The position numbers and the translations under genes were made by a program. 64,000 nucleotides of DNA, from the NCBI GenBank assembly GCA_905221605.1, contig CAJNDS010002183.1, positions 538,501 to 602,500 on the forward strand, given 5' to 3'. This DNA comes from Symbiodinium natans (taxonomy: Eukaryota > Sar > Dinophyceae > Suessiales > Symbiodiniaceae). This document shows positions 21,201 to 31,566 of the stretch, piece by piece; the stretch's first letter is position 1; every line of letters begins with the position of its first letter. The notes beneath the pieces were generated by a model. It saw only the letters and a program-made list of their open reading frames with translations, was not told the DNA's origin and ran no database searches.

Positions 21201-21409
21201 AACCCTGAACCCTGAACCTGGAAACTAAACCCTAAATCCTAAACCCTAAACCCTAGAAACCCTAAACCCCTGCATGTTGGGTGGGGGTTAGGGTTTAGGG
21301 GTTCGGGCGGTATCGGAGATGTCGTGTTAGGGCAGACTTCCCTCAGTGTTGAACACTCAAAGCCACTCTTCAAATTCCGATTTGGGCTTGTCAGACTTAA
21401 GAACGAGGA

Positions 21410-21443
<34 letters not shown>

Positions 21444-21915
21444 AGACTCCCCAAAGTCAACCTCATACAGGGCTTCCTTACGTGCAAACCCTAACCCTAC
21501 ACCCTAAACCCTAAACCCTAAAGCCTAAATCCTAAACCGCACACGAAGGGCCCCTCTTTAAGGAATGATTGGGTGCCATCGCCCATGCTGGGGTGGTGAA
21601 ATCGATGACAGGACCGCTGTGCGCTGGTCCAGATGGCCAGCAGTGACCAAGTAGCCTTGAACGCAATTCCGGTTTGTTTAGGGTTTAGGGTTTCGGGTCT
21701 GGGGTCTGGAGTTTAGGTTTTTCAGCGTTGGGGGGGATTGGGAGTTTTATGGTCGGGGGGAAGGGGGTTTAGGGTTTAGGGTTTAGGGTTCAGGGTTTAG
21801 GGTTTAGGGTTTAGGGTTTAGGGTTTGGGGTAGAATAAGGCGCAGAACGCAATCCAAGCGCTGAATTGGACGACCTCCTCAGCGCTCATGCCCTCGATGA
21901 TGGTGCGATATGCTG
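18210..21915 (+). CDS. Protein with two RRM RNA-binding domains
   Basis: RRM 1: exon 18473-18536 (or from 18480) reads GRAGKVEEIRFLPQDK, 18760-18826 holds the RNP1-like CSALVRMSSCDE, 19276-19347 the helix AKVAREKLDG, 19832-19858 reads VARIDGPKG. RRM 2: 20155-20226 holds the RNP2-like DHLFVRGIPSAVQ, 20818-20847 VASLFNRYGQ, 21100-21144 ILPPRMDEQ, 21612-21650 or 21671 DRCALVQMASSDQ, 21846-21915 NAIQALNW and MMVRYAG. From 18473 phases agree with GC donors at 18827, 19348, 20227 and 21145 and GT elsewhere. An exon at 18210-18279 (VRLRGEVPEW) may be the RNP2 part of RRM 1, but its join is not resolved. RNP1 aromatic positions are partly replaced, so RNA contact may be atypical. RRM proteins usually act in mRNA processing; the specific role is unknown. 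Confidence 0.62.
18316..18427. repeat. 28-bp direct repeat flanking a CCCTAAA array
   Basis: The 28 bases at 18316-18343 recur exactly at 18400-18427. Between them are eight CCCTAAA units. The arrangement looks like a telomere-type array inserted with duplication of its target, inside an intron. Confidence 0.9.
18584..18650 (+). repeat. 67-bp inverted duplicate, copy 1
   Basis: Exact reverse complement of 20342-20408. Bordered on both sides by CCCTAAA arrays. In the intron between 18536 and 18760. Confidence 0.93.
18918..19065. mobile_element. Family B inverted-repeat element with an extra left end upstream
   Basis: Complete copy with TACTTGGAGGTTCATGG and CATGAACCTCCAAGTA ends. A second copy of the left end alone (TACTTGGAGGTTCATGGTAC) lies at 18853-18882, so a nested or tandem insertion is likely. 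It lies within the intron 18827-19275. Confidence 0.8.
20342..20408 (-). repeat. 67-bp inverted duplicate, copy 2
   Basis: Exact reverse complement of 18584-18650, again bordered by telomere-type arrays, here in TTTAGGG orientation as expected if the flanks were copied with it. Confidence 0.93.
20408..20500 (+). repeat. TTTAGGG array
   Basis: Thirteen units next to the 67-bp inverted duplicate. Confidence 0.92.
20940..21032. mobile_element. Family C inverted-repeat element
   Basis: Ends GGGATGTTCCCCCTACTAAC and GTTAGTATAAGGGGGAACAT, with inner AGTCCTTAACAGGGATT complementary to the other arm. In the intron 20848-21099. Other copies: about 34463-34552, 37089-37194, 48705-48799, 59432-59564; a half copy at 24820-24852. 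Confidence 0.85.
21239..21530. other. Intronic stretch with a poly-C run
   Basis: CCCTAAA units and a 33-base C run at 21411-21443. The minus-strand frame across it is mostly polyglycine and is not treated as a gene. Confidence 0.5.
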
Positions 21916-22021
21916 GTCACAAGGCCTGGAAACCCCCTAAAACCCCTAAGGGGGCCTGAAGAAATATGACACCCTAAACCCTAAAGCCGAAAGCCTAAAC
22001 CCTGAACCCTGAACCCTGAAC

Positions 22022-22448
22022 CCTAAACCCTAAACCCTATTCCCTAAACCCTAAACCCTAAACCCTAAACCCTAAACCCTAAACCCTAAACCCTAAACCC
22101 TAAACCCTAAACCCTAAACCCTAAACCCTAAACCCTAAACCCTGCACAAACATGAAAAAAGTGTGACATAAAGCTCTATGTGGAAAGTTCCGCTGCCAGG
22201 TCTTCGCAGCCTTGAGGGAGAACGATGACGGCATTGAGGCAGCAACATGGATAAGCCTGTCTCAAAAGCCCTAAACCCTAAACCCAAAAACCCTAAACCC
22301 TAAAACCCTAAAACCCTAAACCCTATAAACCAAAACCCTAAACCCAAAAACCCTAAACCCTAAACCCTAAACCCTAAACCCTAAACCCTAAACCCTAAAC
22401 CCTAAAACCCTAAACCCTAAAACCCTAAACCCTAAACCCTAAACCCCA
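22022..22448 (-). repeat. CCCTAAA arrays, some units CCCTAAAA
   Basis: Two blocks, about 22018-22145 and 22265-22448, the second mixing CCCTAAA with octamers CCCTAAAA. Between them lies a short unique island (22165-22262) that can read VFAALRENDDGIEAATW after a CCAG acceptor and may be a further exon. Confidence 0.85.
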
Positions 22449-22468
22449 AACCCTCACCGAATGTGCAG

Positions 22469-23672
22469 GAGGCGAACCAGGGATCTGAAGAGGAGGATGA
22501 CGATGACTACGCACACTTTGGGGTGCCTCGACTACTATTCGGTAAAAAGGAAGTGTTCTTTCTGAGATGGTTAGGGTTTAGTTTTGTTTTTTTTTTTCTT
22601 GGGGGGGGGGGGGGGGGGGGAGTTCTTGGAATATTTCCTTTGTATGCGGGGGGGGGGGGGGGGGGGGGGGGGGGTGGGTTGGGGGGGGGGGGGGGTCTTA
22701 ACCAAATCGTAGTTTTAAAAAAAGTATCATTTCTGTAAAGGGTAATATAGAGACGACTACTTCTTTTTTGCAGGGGCATTCTTCCTTGTAAGGGCAACAT
22801 GGAGACTCTTTCTCTTTTGTTGCCAGGGGGTGGGGGGTCTGAAATATTCTTCCTTTAGAAGGGTAATGTAGAGAGTATATTCTTCCACTTTTGAACTTCT
22901 TGTTTCTTTTTTTTTTTTTGGGGGGGGGGGGGTCCTAAGCAAATAGTGGTCGACATCAGTGCAGCCCCTGCAGTTGCGTTGCCACGGACAATGTCGGGCT
23001 TAAGGTCATTGAAGAAGCACCAAAGCCAGCCTTTCAGCCGCTGAAAGAGAGGCCGGAAAGGGGTTTGTTGCATGTGCTTCAAGACCTCAGAGGCGAAGCG
23101 ACGATGACTCGGTTGGATTTTGTGAATAGCAACATGGCATCTCCGCACGCACAGCGCCACGCAAGGCCGGTGGAGATGGGTTCGAGGTGGAAGAAGCACG
23201 AGGACAGCTTGTGGTTGGAGATGTCGTCCAGTGGCATGGGCCTGAGCACTTGCGCAGCCGCCATGATAAAATCACAGGGGCCTAAATGATGTACGACAGA
23301 TCCTTAGAGAAGCAATCATCGAAGCTACCCGAAAAACCATTCCAACTACATAGGTTCACTTTTTCTTCGTTTGGCACCCGCCCGAAGTCCTCAACCCTAA
23401 GCCCTAAACCTTAAAACTGCGCAGCAGGAAACCGACTCGGATGGGCCTGAGGGAGCACGGCCAGGATCACAGCCTTTACTTACCAGTTCTGAGTAGGGAG
23501 TTAGGGAATGAGGTGCCCACTATTCCCCCCCCCCTATATGCCCCCCCCCTATGTCCCTAGATAAGGGATTGTTTTGTGTACCGAATTCCCTACATTCCCA
23601 GTAAGAACTCGTAAGTTCAAACCCTGAACCCTCAGAAACCGCTTTGATGAAGAGCCTCCGATGCTGACCTAA
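22469..23672 (+). CDS. Acidic C-terminal exons, probably the end of the upstream RRM gene
   Basis: Exon 22469-22541 (after GTGCAG) reads EANQGSEEEDDDDYAHFGVP and ends at GTAAAA. Exon 23425-about 23463 reads QETDSDGPEGARP. Terminal exon 23636-23672 reads NRFDEEPPMLT-stop. In 22970-23288 a sense frame is open to TGA 23286-23288 and reads LKVIEEAPKPAFQPLKER, but a minus-strand frame is equally open, so I do not fix an exon there. Low-complexity acidic tails are common in RNA-binding proteins. The junctions to the RRM exons ending at 21915 are not resolved. The introns contain family D- and family A-like elements and very long G runs. Confidence 0.42.
22600..22700. repeat. Long poly-G tracts
   Basis: Three G runs of about 18, 23 and 15 bases within 100 bp. 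These inflate glycine or proline frames on both strands and are assembly-prone. Confidence 0.85.
23488..23616. mobile_element. Family A inverted-repeat element in an intron
   Basis: Left end CCAGTTCTGAGTAGGGAGTT and right end ATTCCCAGTAAGAACTCG, with inner GGGAATGAGGTGCCCA and TAGGGAATT-type motifs. Lies between the exon ending near 23463 and the terminal exon at 23636. Confidence 0.65.
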
Positions 23673-23787
23673 GCCCTAAACCCTAAACCCTAAACCCTAA
23701 CCCCTAAACCCTAAACCCTGAACCCTAAACCCTGAACCCTGAACCCTGAACCCTGAACCCTCGAGGCTCTGGGGCTGGGCGATGCAG

Positions 23788-26254
23788 CCCGTCAAAGAGC
23801 AGCAGGAGTTCCCGGAGCTGGGCCAGCAAAACATGGCGGGGTATCTCAGGGTTGAGGGTTTAGGGTTTGGGGTTTAGGGTTCAGGGTTCAGGGGTTTAGG
23901 GTTTAGGGTTCAGGGTTCAGCTTTCAGGGGTTTCGGGCTTAGGGTTTAGGGTTCAGGGATTAGGGTTTTTGGGTTAAGGGTTTCGGGTTTTTGGGGTTTT
24001 GGGTTAATTAGGGCTTTGGGGTAGTCTTTCCCGTTGGATGAGGGCTGAGGAGTTGAGGCTGTTAGGGTCGAGGCGTTTCGGGTTTGTGGTTGAGGGTTTA
24101 GGAGTTGGGGTTTGGGATTTTGGGGTCGGGGGTCTAGGGTTTAGGGGGATTGTTCTGAGGTATTCACCCTGCTTGGTGGCCTGAACTACTCGAAAATATA
24201 CGAGCTTTGATGGGGAGCCACACTGGGCACATAGGTTTGCTCAACCCCTCCATACCGCCTAAGGAGGTATATAATCCAGAGCCATCTAACATGGACCCAG
24301 GGTAGCTGTGGTTCAAGATTTAGGGTTTAGGGCTCAGGGTTACATGAAGTTGCCAGAGTAAGAAAACCACCTGATTTACCGTAGACGCCCTTGTGATGGT
24401 CATGTGGCCGAAAATTCCTTTAGCAAGAACCCCAACATCCCCAAACCCCGAACCCCAAACCCATCAATATCTTTGAACCCTAAACCCTAAACCCTAAACC
24501 CTAAACCCTAAACCCTAAACCCTAAACCCTAAACCCTAAACCCTAAACCCTAAACCCTAAACCCTAAACCCTAAACCCTAAGCCTGAGGCAGCCCAGGAG
24601 GAGCCAGAGCCGACCAAAGCGCAACCTGCCCAGAAGGCCGGCAGCCTGCGTCAAGCCCTCGCCCTAAGTTGGGGTTTGGGGTTTAGGGTTTAGGGTTTAG
24701 GGTTTAGGGTTTAGGGTTTAGGGTTTAGGGTTTAATGTTTTGGGTTCTTGGGGCTTGGGGCTTGGGGCTTGGGGCTTAGGTCCCTAAACCCTAACTTAGG
24801 GTTCAGGATCAGGGGTAGCCCTACTAAGGACTGTTAGTATAAGGGGGAACGTCTGGCTCTAGCCATTCGCCTGGAAAACGTTTTCTTCGGCATGCGTGTT
24901 GAGAAGCCAATGAAGCCTCTACAAGCTCCCAGGGGCCCTGGGACCCTGGGATCTATAAACCCAAAAAACACCTACGACTCCTAGGACGGAAACCCTGTTT
25001 AGGGTTTAGGTTTTAGGGTTTAGGGTCCCTGGACCCCTAAGAACCCAAAGTTGTAGAACTGTATAGCACCCCACCAACAAGCCCCTAGGCGCCCCATCAA
25101 TCCTCCAACTAGAAAGCCCTATCGAAACCCTGTGGACTTCTACAAAGGCTTCTAACCAAGCCCCAAACCCCAAACACCAAACACCAAACACCAAACCCTA
25201 AACCCTAAACCCTAAATCTTTAGAAGCAAAAAGCTACTTTCTTTGCTACAGTCCGGGCAGGTCCAAGATGGATGTCCCGGCCAGGTGGAGTCTTGGGAGG
25301 AGAGCCCCTTTGCCCCTCAAAACGGGGGGTGCCCCCCCCTTAGGGTTTAGGGTTCAGGGTTCAGGGTTCAGGTTTAGGGTCTATAGGGTTTAGGGTTTAG
25401 AGCCGCTTGAGCTTCGCTTCAGCCTTCAAGGACCCTTGTTGAGGGACAGTGGGACGGGTCGCGGCATCAAATCCTAAACCTGAAATATCAGAGCATATCA
25501 TAATGAACCTTTATTCTGTATTTACAATAGTAATCAGAATAATACGAGTAATTAATGTTAGCAATAGCAATAACAATAATGATATCTTCCAGGAGCTGGA
25601 GGAGGAGCATGGCCCCAGCGAGTTCTTGTGCATGAAGGACTGGCGGGGCGTTTTTTTGCTTTACTCCTTTGACAACTTTTTGCTGCAAAGAGATTATAGG
25701 GTTCTTAAGGGTTTAGGGTTTAGGGTTTAGGGGGTTCATGGGGGGCAGGTACCTAGGGAGCCTTAGGGAAGCTTGGGGAGCCTTAGGGAGTCGTGGGGAA
25801 TGGTTGGGAACCTTGGGTTACCCCTTGAAACCCCTTCCCTTAAGAACTCCACAAGATACAGCTCTTATGCAGCAGGCGGTGCCTTGAATTCGCTGTACCT
25901 TAGGACCAACAGCTCCTCCAACACAATGTCAATGTACAACAAGACCTGGACTCCCAAAAACCCCGGAGCCCCTAAGCCCTCAAGGGAGGAGAGGGGAACA
26001 CTAAGCCCTAAGACCCTCGAGCCAACCCCAAACCCTATAGACAAACCCGAAGCTTTGAATCCTACGGGGCGGGCGGGGGGGCGATAACCCTGAACCCTAA
26101 ACCCACATTGCACCACGCAAGGGAGGGGGGTGGGGGGTTGGGGCGGGAAATGCAGCTGCACATAGAAGCTCTCGCGTCAAACAAGTATGGGTTGTTTGGT
26201 CCTGAAGGCCACGAAAGTATAGGCCCCATGACTCTCATTGGGTCCTCATGTTAG
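23788..26254 (+). CDS. Spliced gene with a FPELG motif, function unknown
   Basis: Candidate exons: 23788-23840 (PVKEQQEFPELGQQNMAG, ends GTATCT); about 24586-24659 (EEPEPTKAQPAQKAGSLRQ); 24863-about 24931 (IRLENVFFGMRVEKPMKP); 25260-about 25320 (VQDGCPGQVESWEESPF); 25593-25700 (ELEEEHGPSEFLCMKDWRG, then FLLYSFDNFLL, 36 codons, ends GTTCTT); terminal 26156-26254 (LHIEALASNKYGLFGPEG, TAG 26252-26254). The last two are both phase 0 and join cleanly. FP-x-LG motifs occur in several eukaryotic RNA-associated proteins, but this alone does not identify the family. Upstream joins are not all verified. Confidence 0.45.
24477..24580 (-). repeat. CCCTAAA array
   Basis: About 15 perfect units directly before a candidate exon. 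Confidence 0.92.
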
Positions 26255-26281
26255 GGGTTGGGGTGACCAAATCATCCTACC

Positions 26282-27555
26282 CTAAACCCCGAACCCTAAA
26301 GCCACAAAACCATGAACCCCTAAACCCCTAACCCCCAAACCCCCAAAACCCCAAAACCCCAAAACCCCAAAACCCCAAAACCCCAAAACCCCAAAACCCC
26401 AAAACCCTAAACCCACAAAACCATGAACCCCTAACCCCCTAGAATCCCTAAACCCTAAAGCCCAAACCCCCAAAACCCCAAAACCCCAAAACCCCAAAAC
26501 CCCAAAACCCAAAAACCCCAAAACCCCAAAACCCCAAAACCCCAAAAACCCCAAAACCCCAAAACCCCAAAACCCAAAACCCCAAAAACTCCAAAACCCC
26601 AAAACCCGAAAACCCCAAAAACCCCTAAACCCACAAAACCATGAACCCCCTAACCCCCTAGCATCCTAAACCCTAAACCCAAACCCCCAAAACCCCACAA
26701 AACCCCAAAACCCCAAACCCCAAAACCACAAAACCACAAAACCCCAAAACCCCAAAACCCCACAAACCCCAAAAACCCCAAAACCCCAAAACCCCAAAAC
26801 TCCAAACCCAAAACCCCAAAACCCCAAACCCCAAAACCCTAAACCCACAAAACCATGAACCCCTAACCCCCTAGAATCCCTAAACCCTAAAGCCCAAACC
26901 CCCAAAACCCCAAAACCCCAAAACCCCAAACCCCAAAACCCAAAACCCCAAAACCCCAAAACCCCAAAACCCCCAAACCCCAAAACCCAAAACCCAAACA
27001 CCCCAAAACCCCAAAAAACCCCAAAAACCCCAAAAACCACAAACCACCCCCCGTAAACCCCTAAACCCTAAAGCCCCAACCCCAAAACCCCAAAACCCCA
27101 AAACCCCAAAACCCCAAAACCCCAAAACCCCAAAACCCCAAAACCCCAAAACCCCAAAACCCCAAAACCCCAAAACCCCAAAACCCCAAAACCCCAAAAC
27201 CCCAAAACCCCAAAACCCCAAAACCCCAAAACCCCAAAACCCCAAAACTCCAAAACCCCAAAACCCCAAAACCCCAAAACCCCAAAACCCCAAAACCCCA
27301 AAACCCCAAAACCCCAAAACCCCAAAACCCCAAAACCCCAAAACCCCAAAACCCCAAAACCCCAAAACCCCAAAACCCCAAAACCCCAAAACCCCAAAAC
27401 CCCAAAACCCCAAAACCCCAAAACCCCAAAACCCCAAAACCCCAAAACCCCAAAACCCCAAAACCCTAAACCCACAAAACCATGAACCCCTAACCCCCTA
27501 TAATCCCTAAACCCTAAACCCCTAACCCCCAAAACCCCAAAACCCCCCTAACCCC
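26282..27555 (-). repeat. CCCCAAAA (TTTTGGGG) satellite with a higher-order unit
   Basis: Octamer CCCCAAAA, in the opposite sense TTTTGGGG as in hypotrich ciliate telomeres. It is nearly perfect for about 380 bp (about 27083-27465) and more degenerate before that. A non-octamer spacer containing CACAAAACCATGAACCCC recurs at 26303, 26414, 26632, 26846 and 27473, each followed by CCCTAAACCC-like sequence, which gives a higher-order repeat. Minus-strand frames read GFWGFGVL repeats and are not genes. Confidence 0.93.
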
Positions 27556-27572
27556 CTAATCCCTAGTGCCAG

Positions 27573-30500
27573 GATGCTCCGACAGGCCTCCCCGAGTCTG
27601 TCATGCCGCTGGCCCAGTAGGGCTATCGTAGAGAGTTTAGGGTTTAGGGGTTAGGGTTTAGGGTTTAGGGTTAAGGGTTATTTGGGGGTTAGGGTGTTAG
27701 GAATTGGGGCCGTAGTTGGAGTTTTTTCTCCAGGATTTTTCTCTTGTAAATGGTTCGGCTCTATGGTTCTAGAGTTTAAGAGTGCAAGGAGTTCGCAGCC
27801 TAGAGTTTGAGAATGTAGACGCACCCTTGGACCCTCAATATGCCTGGTCATAAGGTTTAGGGTTTAGCGTTCAGGGTTTAGGGTTATGGGGGTATTTCCG
27901 CACATGTCTGCTGAGGCTGATGTGGTTCAAACCCTACGGCCACGTTGTCGACATGCGGCCTTTGTGGCGAGCATCCACTCCTGGACGGCAGGCAGCATTT
28001 CTGCACCTAAACCCCTAAACCCTAAAACCCAAGATTGAGTGCTCTTTGTCTGGATCTGTTCGCTCGGAGGCCTTCCTGGTGCAAATGTCTTGCTTGGAAG
28101 AGGCTGGGACAGGGCCGAGCTTCTGCCGAGAAAGCTTGGAGAGCAGTCGGCGCAGGCCATCAACGCCGTCGACGCTCTCAACGGCAAGTCGGTCATGAAG
28201 GCCTCGTCTGGTGATAGCTTAATGCAGACATATTCAGCTAGCAGCATGTGCATGTGTGTATAGAAATATGTACATACATAATGGTGTTCATATGCAGCTG
28301 CGTTGACCTACGCATGTTGTTCTACAGATTCTGCCAGACATACAGCGGTAGCAGGCCAAATGTTTGTCGGTTTCAAGCGTGCTGGCTTGGTCAGGGGAAA
28401 CCCCTGCTGCTGCAGTATTGGCATGGTCCAGTGGACGATGCAGAGGAGGAAGCCCCAGAAGAGTCTCAGGCATCAGGCACCGGAGAGCACCGCCAAAGCT
28501 TGCTTCAGGGGTTTACAGTATTGTTGAGGGTGCCACCTCATGCGGCTTCCTAAACCCTAAACCCTATATAAACCCTAAACCCTAATCCCTAAACCCTAAC
28601 CCCAAACCCTAAACCCTAAACCCTAAACCCCAAACCCTAAACCCTAAACCCTAAACCCCCAGGGCTGGACAAGTCGCGGCTGCTCGAAGCTTGCCGGGCG
28701 GCCATGGCCAAGAAGAAGCCCAGCCCAGAGGTGGGTAGTAACCCTGCAAATACCCCTCATCAAGGTTAGGGTTAAGGGTTTAGGGTTTAAGGTTTAGGGT
28801 TTAGGGTTCAGCATTTCAAGTCCAAGCAGTCTCTAGTCAATAAAATACTCCAGAAAATACCGACCCGCCCAAAGAATCCCACAACATTAAGAAACATTTC
28901 ACTTATGGCACGACTTTACCCAGTAAAATAAAGACCTTGCCCAATATAAAATGACCTTGCCCAGTAAGAAAATAACCTTGCCCAGTAAAAAAATGACCTT
29001 GCTCAGCAAAAAAAATGACCTTGCCCAGCAAAAAATGACCTTGCCCACTAAAAAATGAAATGACCTTGCCCAGCAAAAAAAAACCTTGCCCAGTAAAAAA
29101 ATGACCTTGCCCAATAAGAAATGACCTTGCCCAGTAAGAAAAATGACCTTGCCCAGCAAAAAAATGACCTTGCCCAGTAAAACAATGATCTTGCCCAATA
29201 AAAATGACCTTGCCCAGTAAAAATGTTACTGGGCAAGGTCATGTTTTTACTGGGCAAGGTCATGTTTTTACTGGGCAAGGTTGTTTTTTTGGACCAACGG
29301 CCTTGCCCAGGAAAAAAAAGACCTTGCCCAGTAACTCATTAACATTTAAATTATATATGAAAGAGAGGTTCAGGGTTTAGGGTTTAGGCTTTAGGTTTTA
29401 GGGTTTAGGGTTTAGGCTTGAGGGTTTAGGGTAAAAGGGTACATGGGGGGGGTCTGAGTTAGGGTACATTTCTGTCTGCTTGAGGAATGAGGGTTATCGC
29501 ACGGCAAAGCCTGGCAGCCTCTTCAGAAGTTGAACTGCCTGAGTTTGCCGCTCTATCCCCTCGAAACCCTAACATGACGCCGAAAACCCCATAAAGCCCA
29601 TAACCCTTGTGAACCCTACAAACCCTGTAAACCCTGTAGGCCCTATAAATCCGAACAGAACCCTACAAACCCTGTAAACCCTGTAGCCCTGTAGGCCCTC
29701 AAACCCTGTAAACCCTGTGGGCCCTGTAAACCCCTGAGCCCTAAACACCCTCAGGCTGCGAGAAGCAGCCTGAATGGCACAGAAGTTGTGCGACCAGGGC
29801 CCGGCACAGGCATGATGAGGGTTTAGGGTTTAGGGTGTAGGGTTTAGGGTGTAGGGTTTAGGGTTTATAGGGTTTAGGGCTTAGGGTTTCGGGTTTAGGG
29901 TTTAGGATTTAGGGTTTAGGGTTGAGGGTTTGGGGGCTGTAGCATTGAGAGTGGCGCGTTTCGAGGGGTTTCTCGACCCGCATGTCGTTTAGGGTCTAGG
30001 ATTGAGTGACAAACCCTGCAGGGCTTTGTGAAGGAGTACTGGGGGTCAGGGTTTAGGATTCAGGGTTTAGGGTTTGGGGGGCGCGCAGCCTTCTGGACAT
30101 CTTTCGTAATAGGATGCCTTGCACAAACGAGTCGCCGAAGAGGGCCCCGAGTCAGAAAGAACAACCACCCCAGCGACCGTGAACCCAAAACCATAAACCA
30201 TAAACCATAAATAATCCATAAACCAGAATGCCATAAAGCCATAAAGCCATAAAGCCATAAAGCCACTAAGCCATAAAGCCATAAAGCATAAACCATAAAT
30301 CCGAACCCACCCCAAGTCCCCACGTGACCCTAAACCCGAAACCCTAAGCCCCAAAGCCCCTCGCAGGCATCAGTGACGCGCAGTTGCTAGACGCATGCCG
30401 TGTCGCGCTCGCAAAGCGCAAGCCTCGCACGGAAGCCGCACCTCGGCGTCCAGGGGGGCTTTTGGGGGCTTCGGGCTTACAGGGTGTATGGGCTTTAGAA

Positions 30501-31390
30501 GCCCGAGCGTTTAGGGACCCCAAGTCCTAAACCGTGAGCCCTTAAACCCTACACCTGAACCCGAAACCAAGAAACCCTGAAACCCTAAAGCTAAAGACGC
30601 AATCCTAAACCCCCGAGGTGCCAATTACACTCGAGCCCTAAACCCCAAACCCTAAACCCTAAACCCCAAACCCCAAACCCTAAACCCTAAACCCTAAACC
30701 CTAAACCCTAAACCCTGTTCCAGGCCGCTGTGGAGGAGGAAGCCCCCGTTCGCGAGGAGGAGCCTGGCGAAGAGGCTCCCACTGCAGAAGAAGCTCCCAC
30801 TGCAGAAGAAGCGCAGCCAGAGCCGGTCGTCCAAGAGGAGGAGAGGGTCCAAGGTGTTGGTGGGTTTGGGGTTTGGGTGTAGGGGTTTAGGGTTTAGGGT
30901 TTAGGGTTTAGGGTTTAGGGTTTAGGGTTTAGGGTTTAGGGTTTAGGGCTGGTGGGTAGTGTAGAGGAGAGCCCAAAACCTACTTTTCAGAAGGCTGCGA
31001 GACAACCGCAAAGGAGAGGATTCTTAGGTCACCTGCAAGACAGGTCTGATGTAGCAGGGCTTCTCTTTGGGACTCAGGCGTATGGATATGTGGCAGGTGC
31101 GGGGGCGGGGGAAGGGGGCGGGCCTCAGGGGTGGAGGGGGTGCTCAGGGGTGTGGGAAGGGGGGCGGGAGGGTCACTTTCGGAATCCCTCTTGTCAAGCC
31201 AGTGGAGTTTCAGCAGGGCGCGCATGAATCGCATGAGGATTTGGGGCTTCTACCATCGGGGCATCAGAGTTTCCAGGTTGAGGGTCTAGCGGATTTATAT
31301 CAGGCTTGGGTAGCTGACCAGGATGATGACAAAGAGTCATGGGAAGCATGGGCCAGTGAAGAGGAGGAAGGCACGCGCTGCTTTGTCTGA
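27573..31390 (+). CDS. RRM protein with Lys- and Glu-rich C-terminal region
   Basis: The RRM joins in phase from 27573-27607 (APTGLPESVM), 27916-27970 (LMWFKPYGHVVDMRPLWR), 28040-28102 (SEAFLVQMSCLEE) and 28156-28200 (AINAVDALNGKSVMK), all with GC donors; one intron is only 53 nt. Candidate downstream exons: 28416-28510 (YWHGPVDDAEEEAPEE), 28663-28730 (LDKSRLLEACRAAMAKKKP, donor GTGGGT or an internal GC), 30367-30437 (ISDAQLLDACRVALAKRKP), 30724-30853 (AAVEEEAPVREEEPGEEAP), 30991-31027 (GCETTAKERIL) and a terminal exon at or before 31277 (VEGLADLYQAWVADQ) ending TGA 31388-31390. The two LL-x-ACR exons are paralogous copies. Likely RNA binding; the precise role is unknown. The 5' end is not found. 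Confidence 0.6.
28905..29335. repeat. Minisatellite with a strand switch
   Basis: About 15 copies of an 18-21-bp unit TGACCTTGCCCAGTAAAA from 28905 to 29222, then three copies in reverse orientation (TTACTGGGCAAGGTCATG, 29223-29285), then two forward copies to 29335. The inverted block can pair with any forward unit. Intronic to the RRM gene. Minus-strand frames across it are repeat translations. Confidence 0.9.
29575..29760 (-). repeat. CCCTGTAAA / CCCTATAAA variant repeats
   Basis: Degenerate nine-base units such as AACCCTGTA and AACCCTACA, related to the TTTATAGGG array at 9504. Confidence 0.6.
30188..30300 (+). repeat. GCCATAAA octamer array
   Basis: Tandem CCATAAA/GCCATAAA units, A/T-rich relative to the other telomere-like variants. 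Intronic. Confidence 0.75.
30888..30950 (+). repeat. TTTAGGG array
   Basis: Nine units near the start of the intron after the exon ending at 30853. Confidence 0.9.
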
Positions 31391-31566
31391 CGTGCCTTTG
31401 CACTCTTCTTCAACATCGACCGACGCCCAGACCGACAACACCCCCATTGCCCCCAACCCCCCCAAAAGGCCCAAACGCCCTACAAGACCCTCACAACAGC
31501 CGCCACAACTCCCGAACACTTAAAGTCTTAAACGGCCAAACCTTGAAAAAGCCTCCCCTGCCTCAG

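Noticed and set aside
22855-23264. Minus-strand ORFs of 60-114 residues
   Set aside because: A plus-strand frame over the same bases is as long and fits the direction of the neighbouring exons. No splice evidence favours the minus strand. Left undecided and not called.
26282-27532. Several overlapping minus-strand ORFs of 100-190 residues reading GFWGFGVL repeats
   Set aside because: They are translations of the CCCCAAAA array in three frames. All frames are open because the repeat has no stop, and nothing else supports coding.
28899-29278. Possible CRISPR array, or repetitive membrane protein on the minus strand
   Set aside because: Units are contiguous with no unique spacers, orientation switches and there are no cas genes. 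The hydrophobic frame is a repeat translation.
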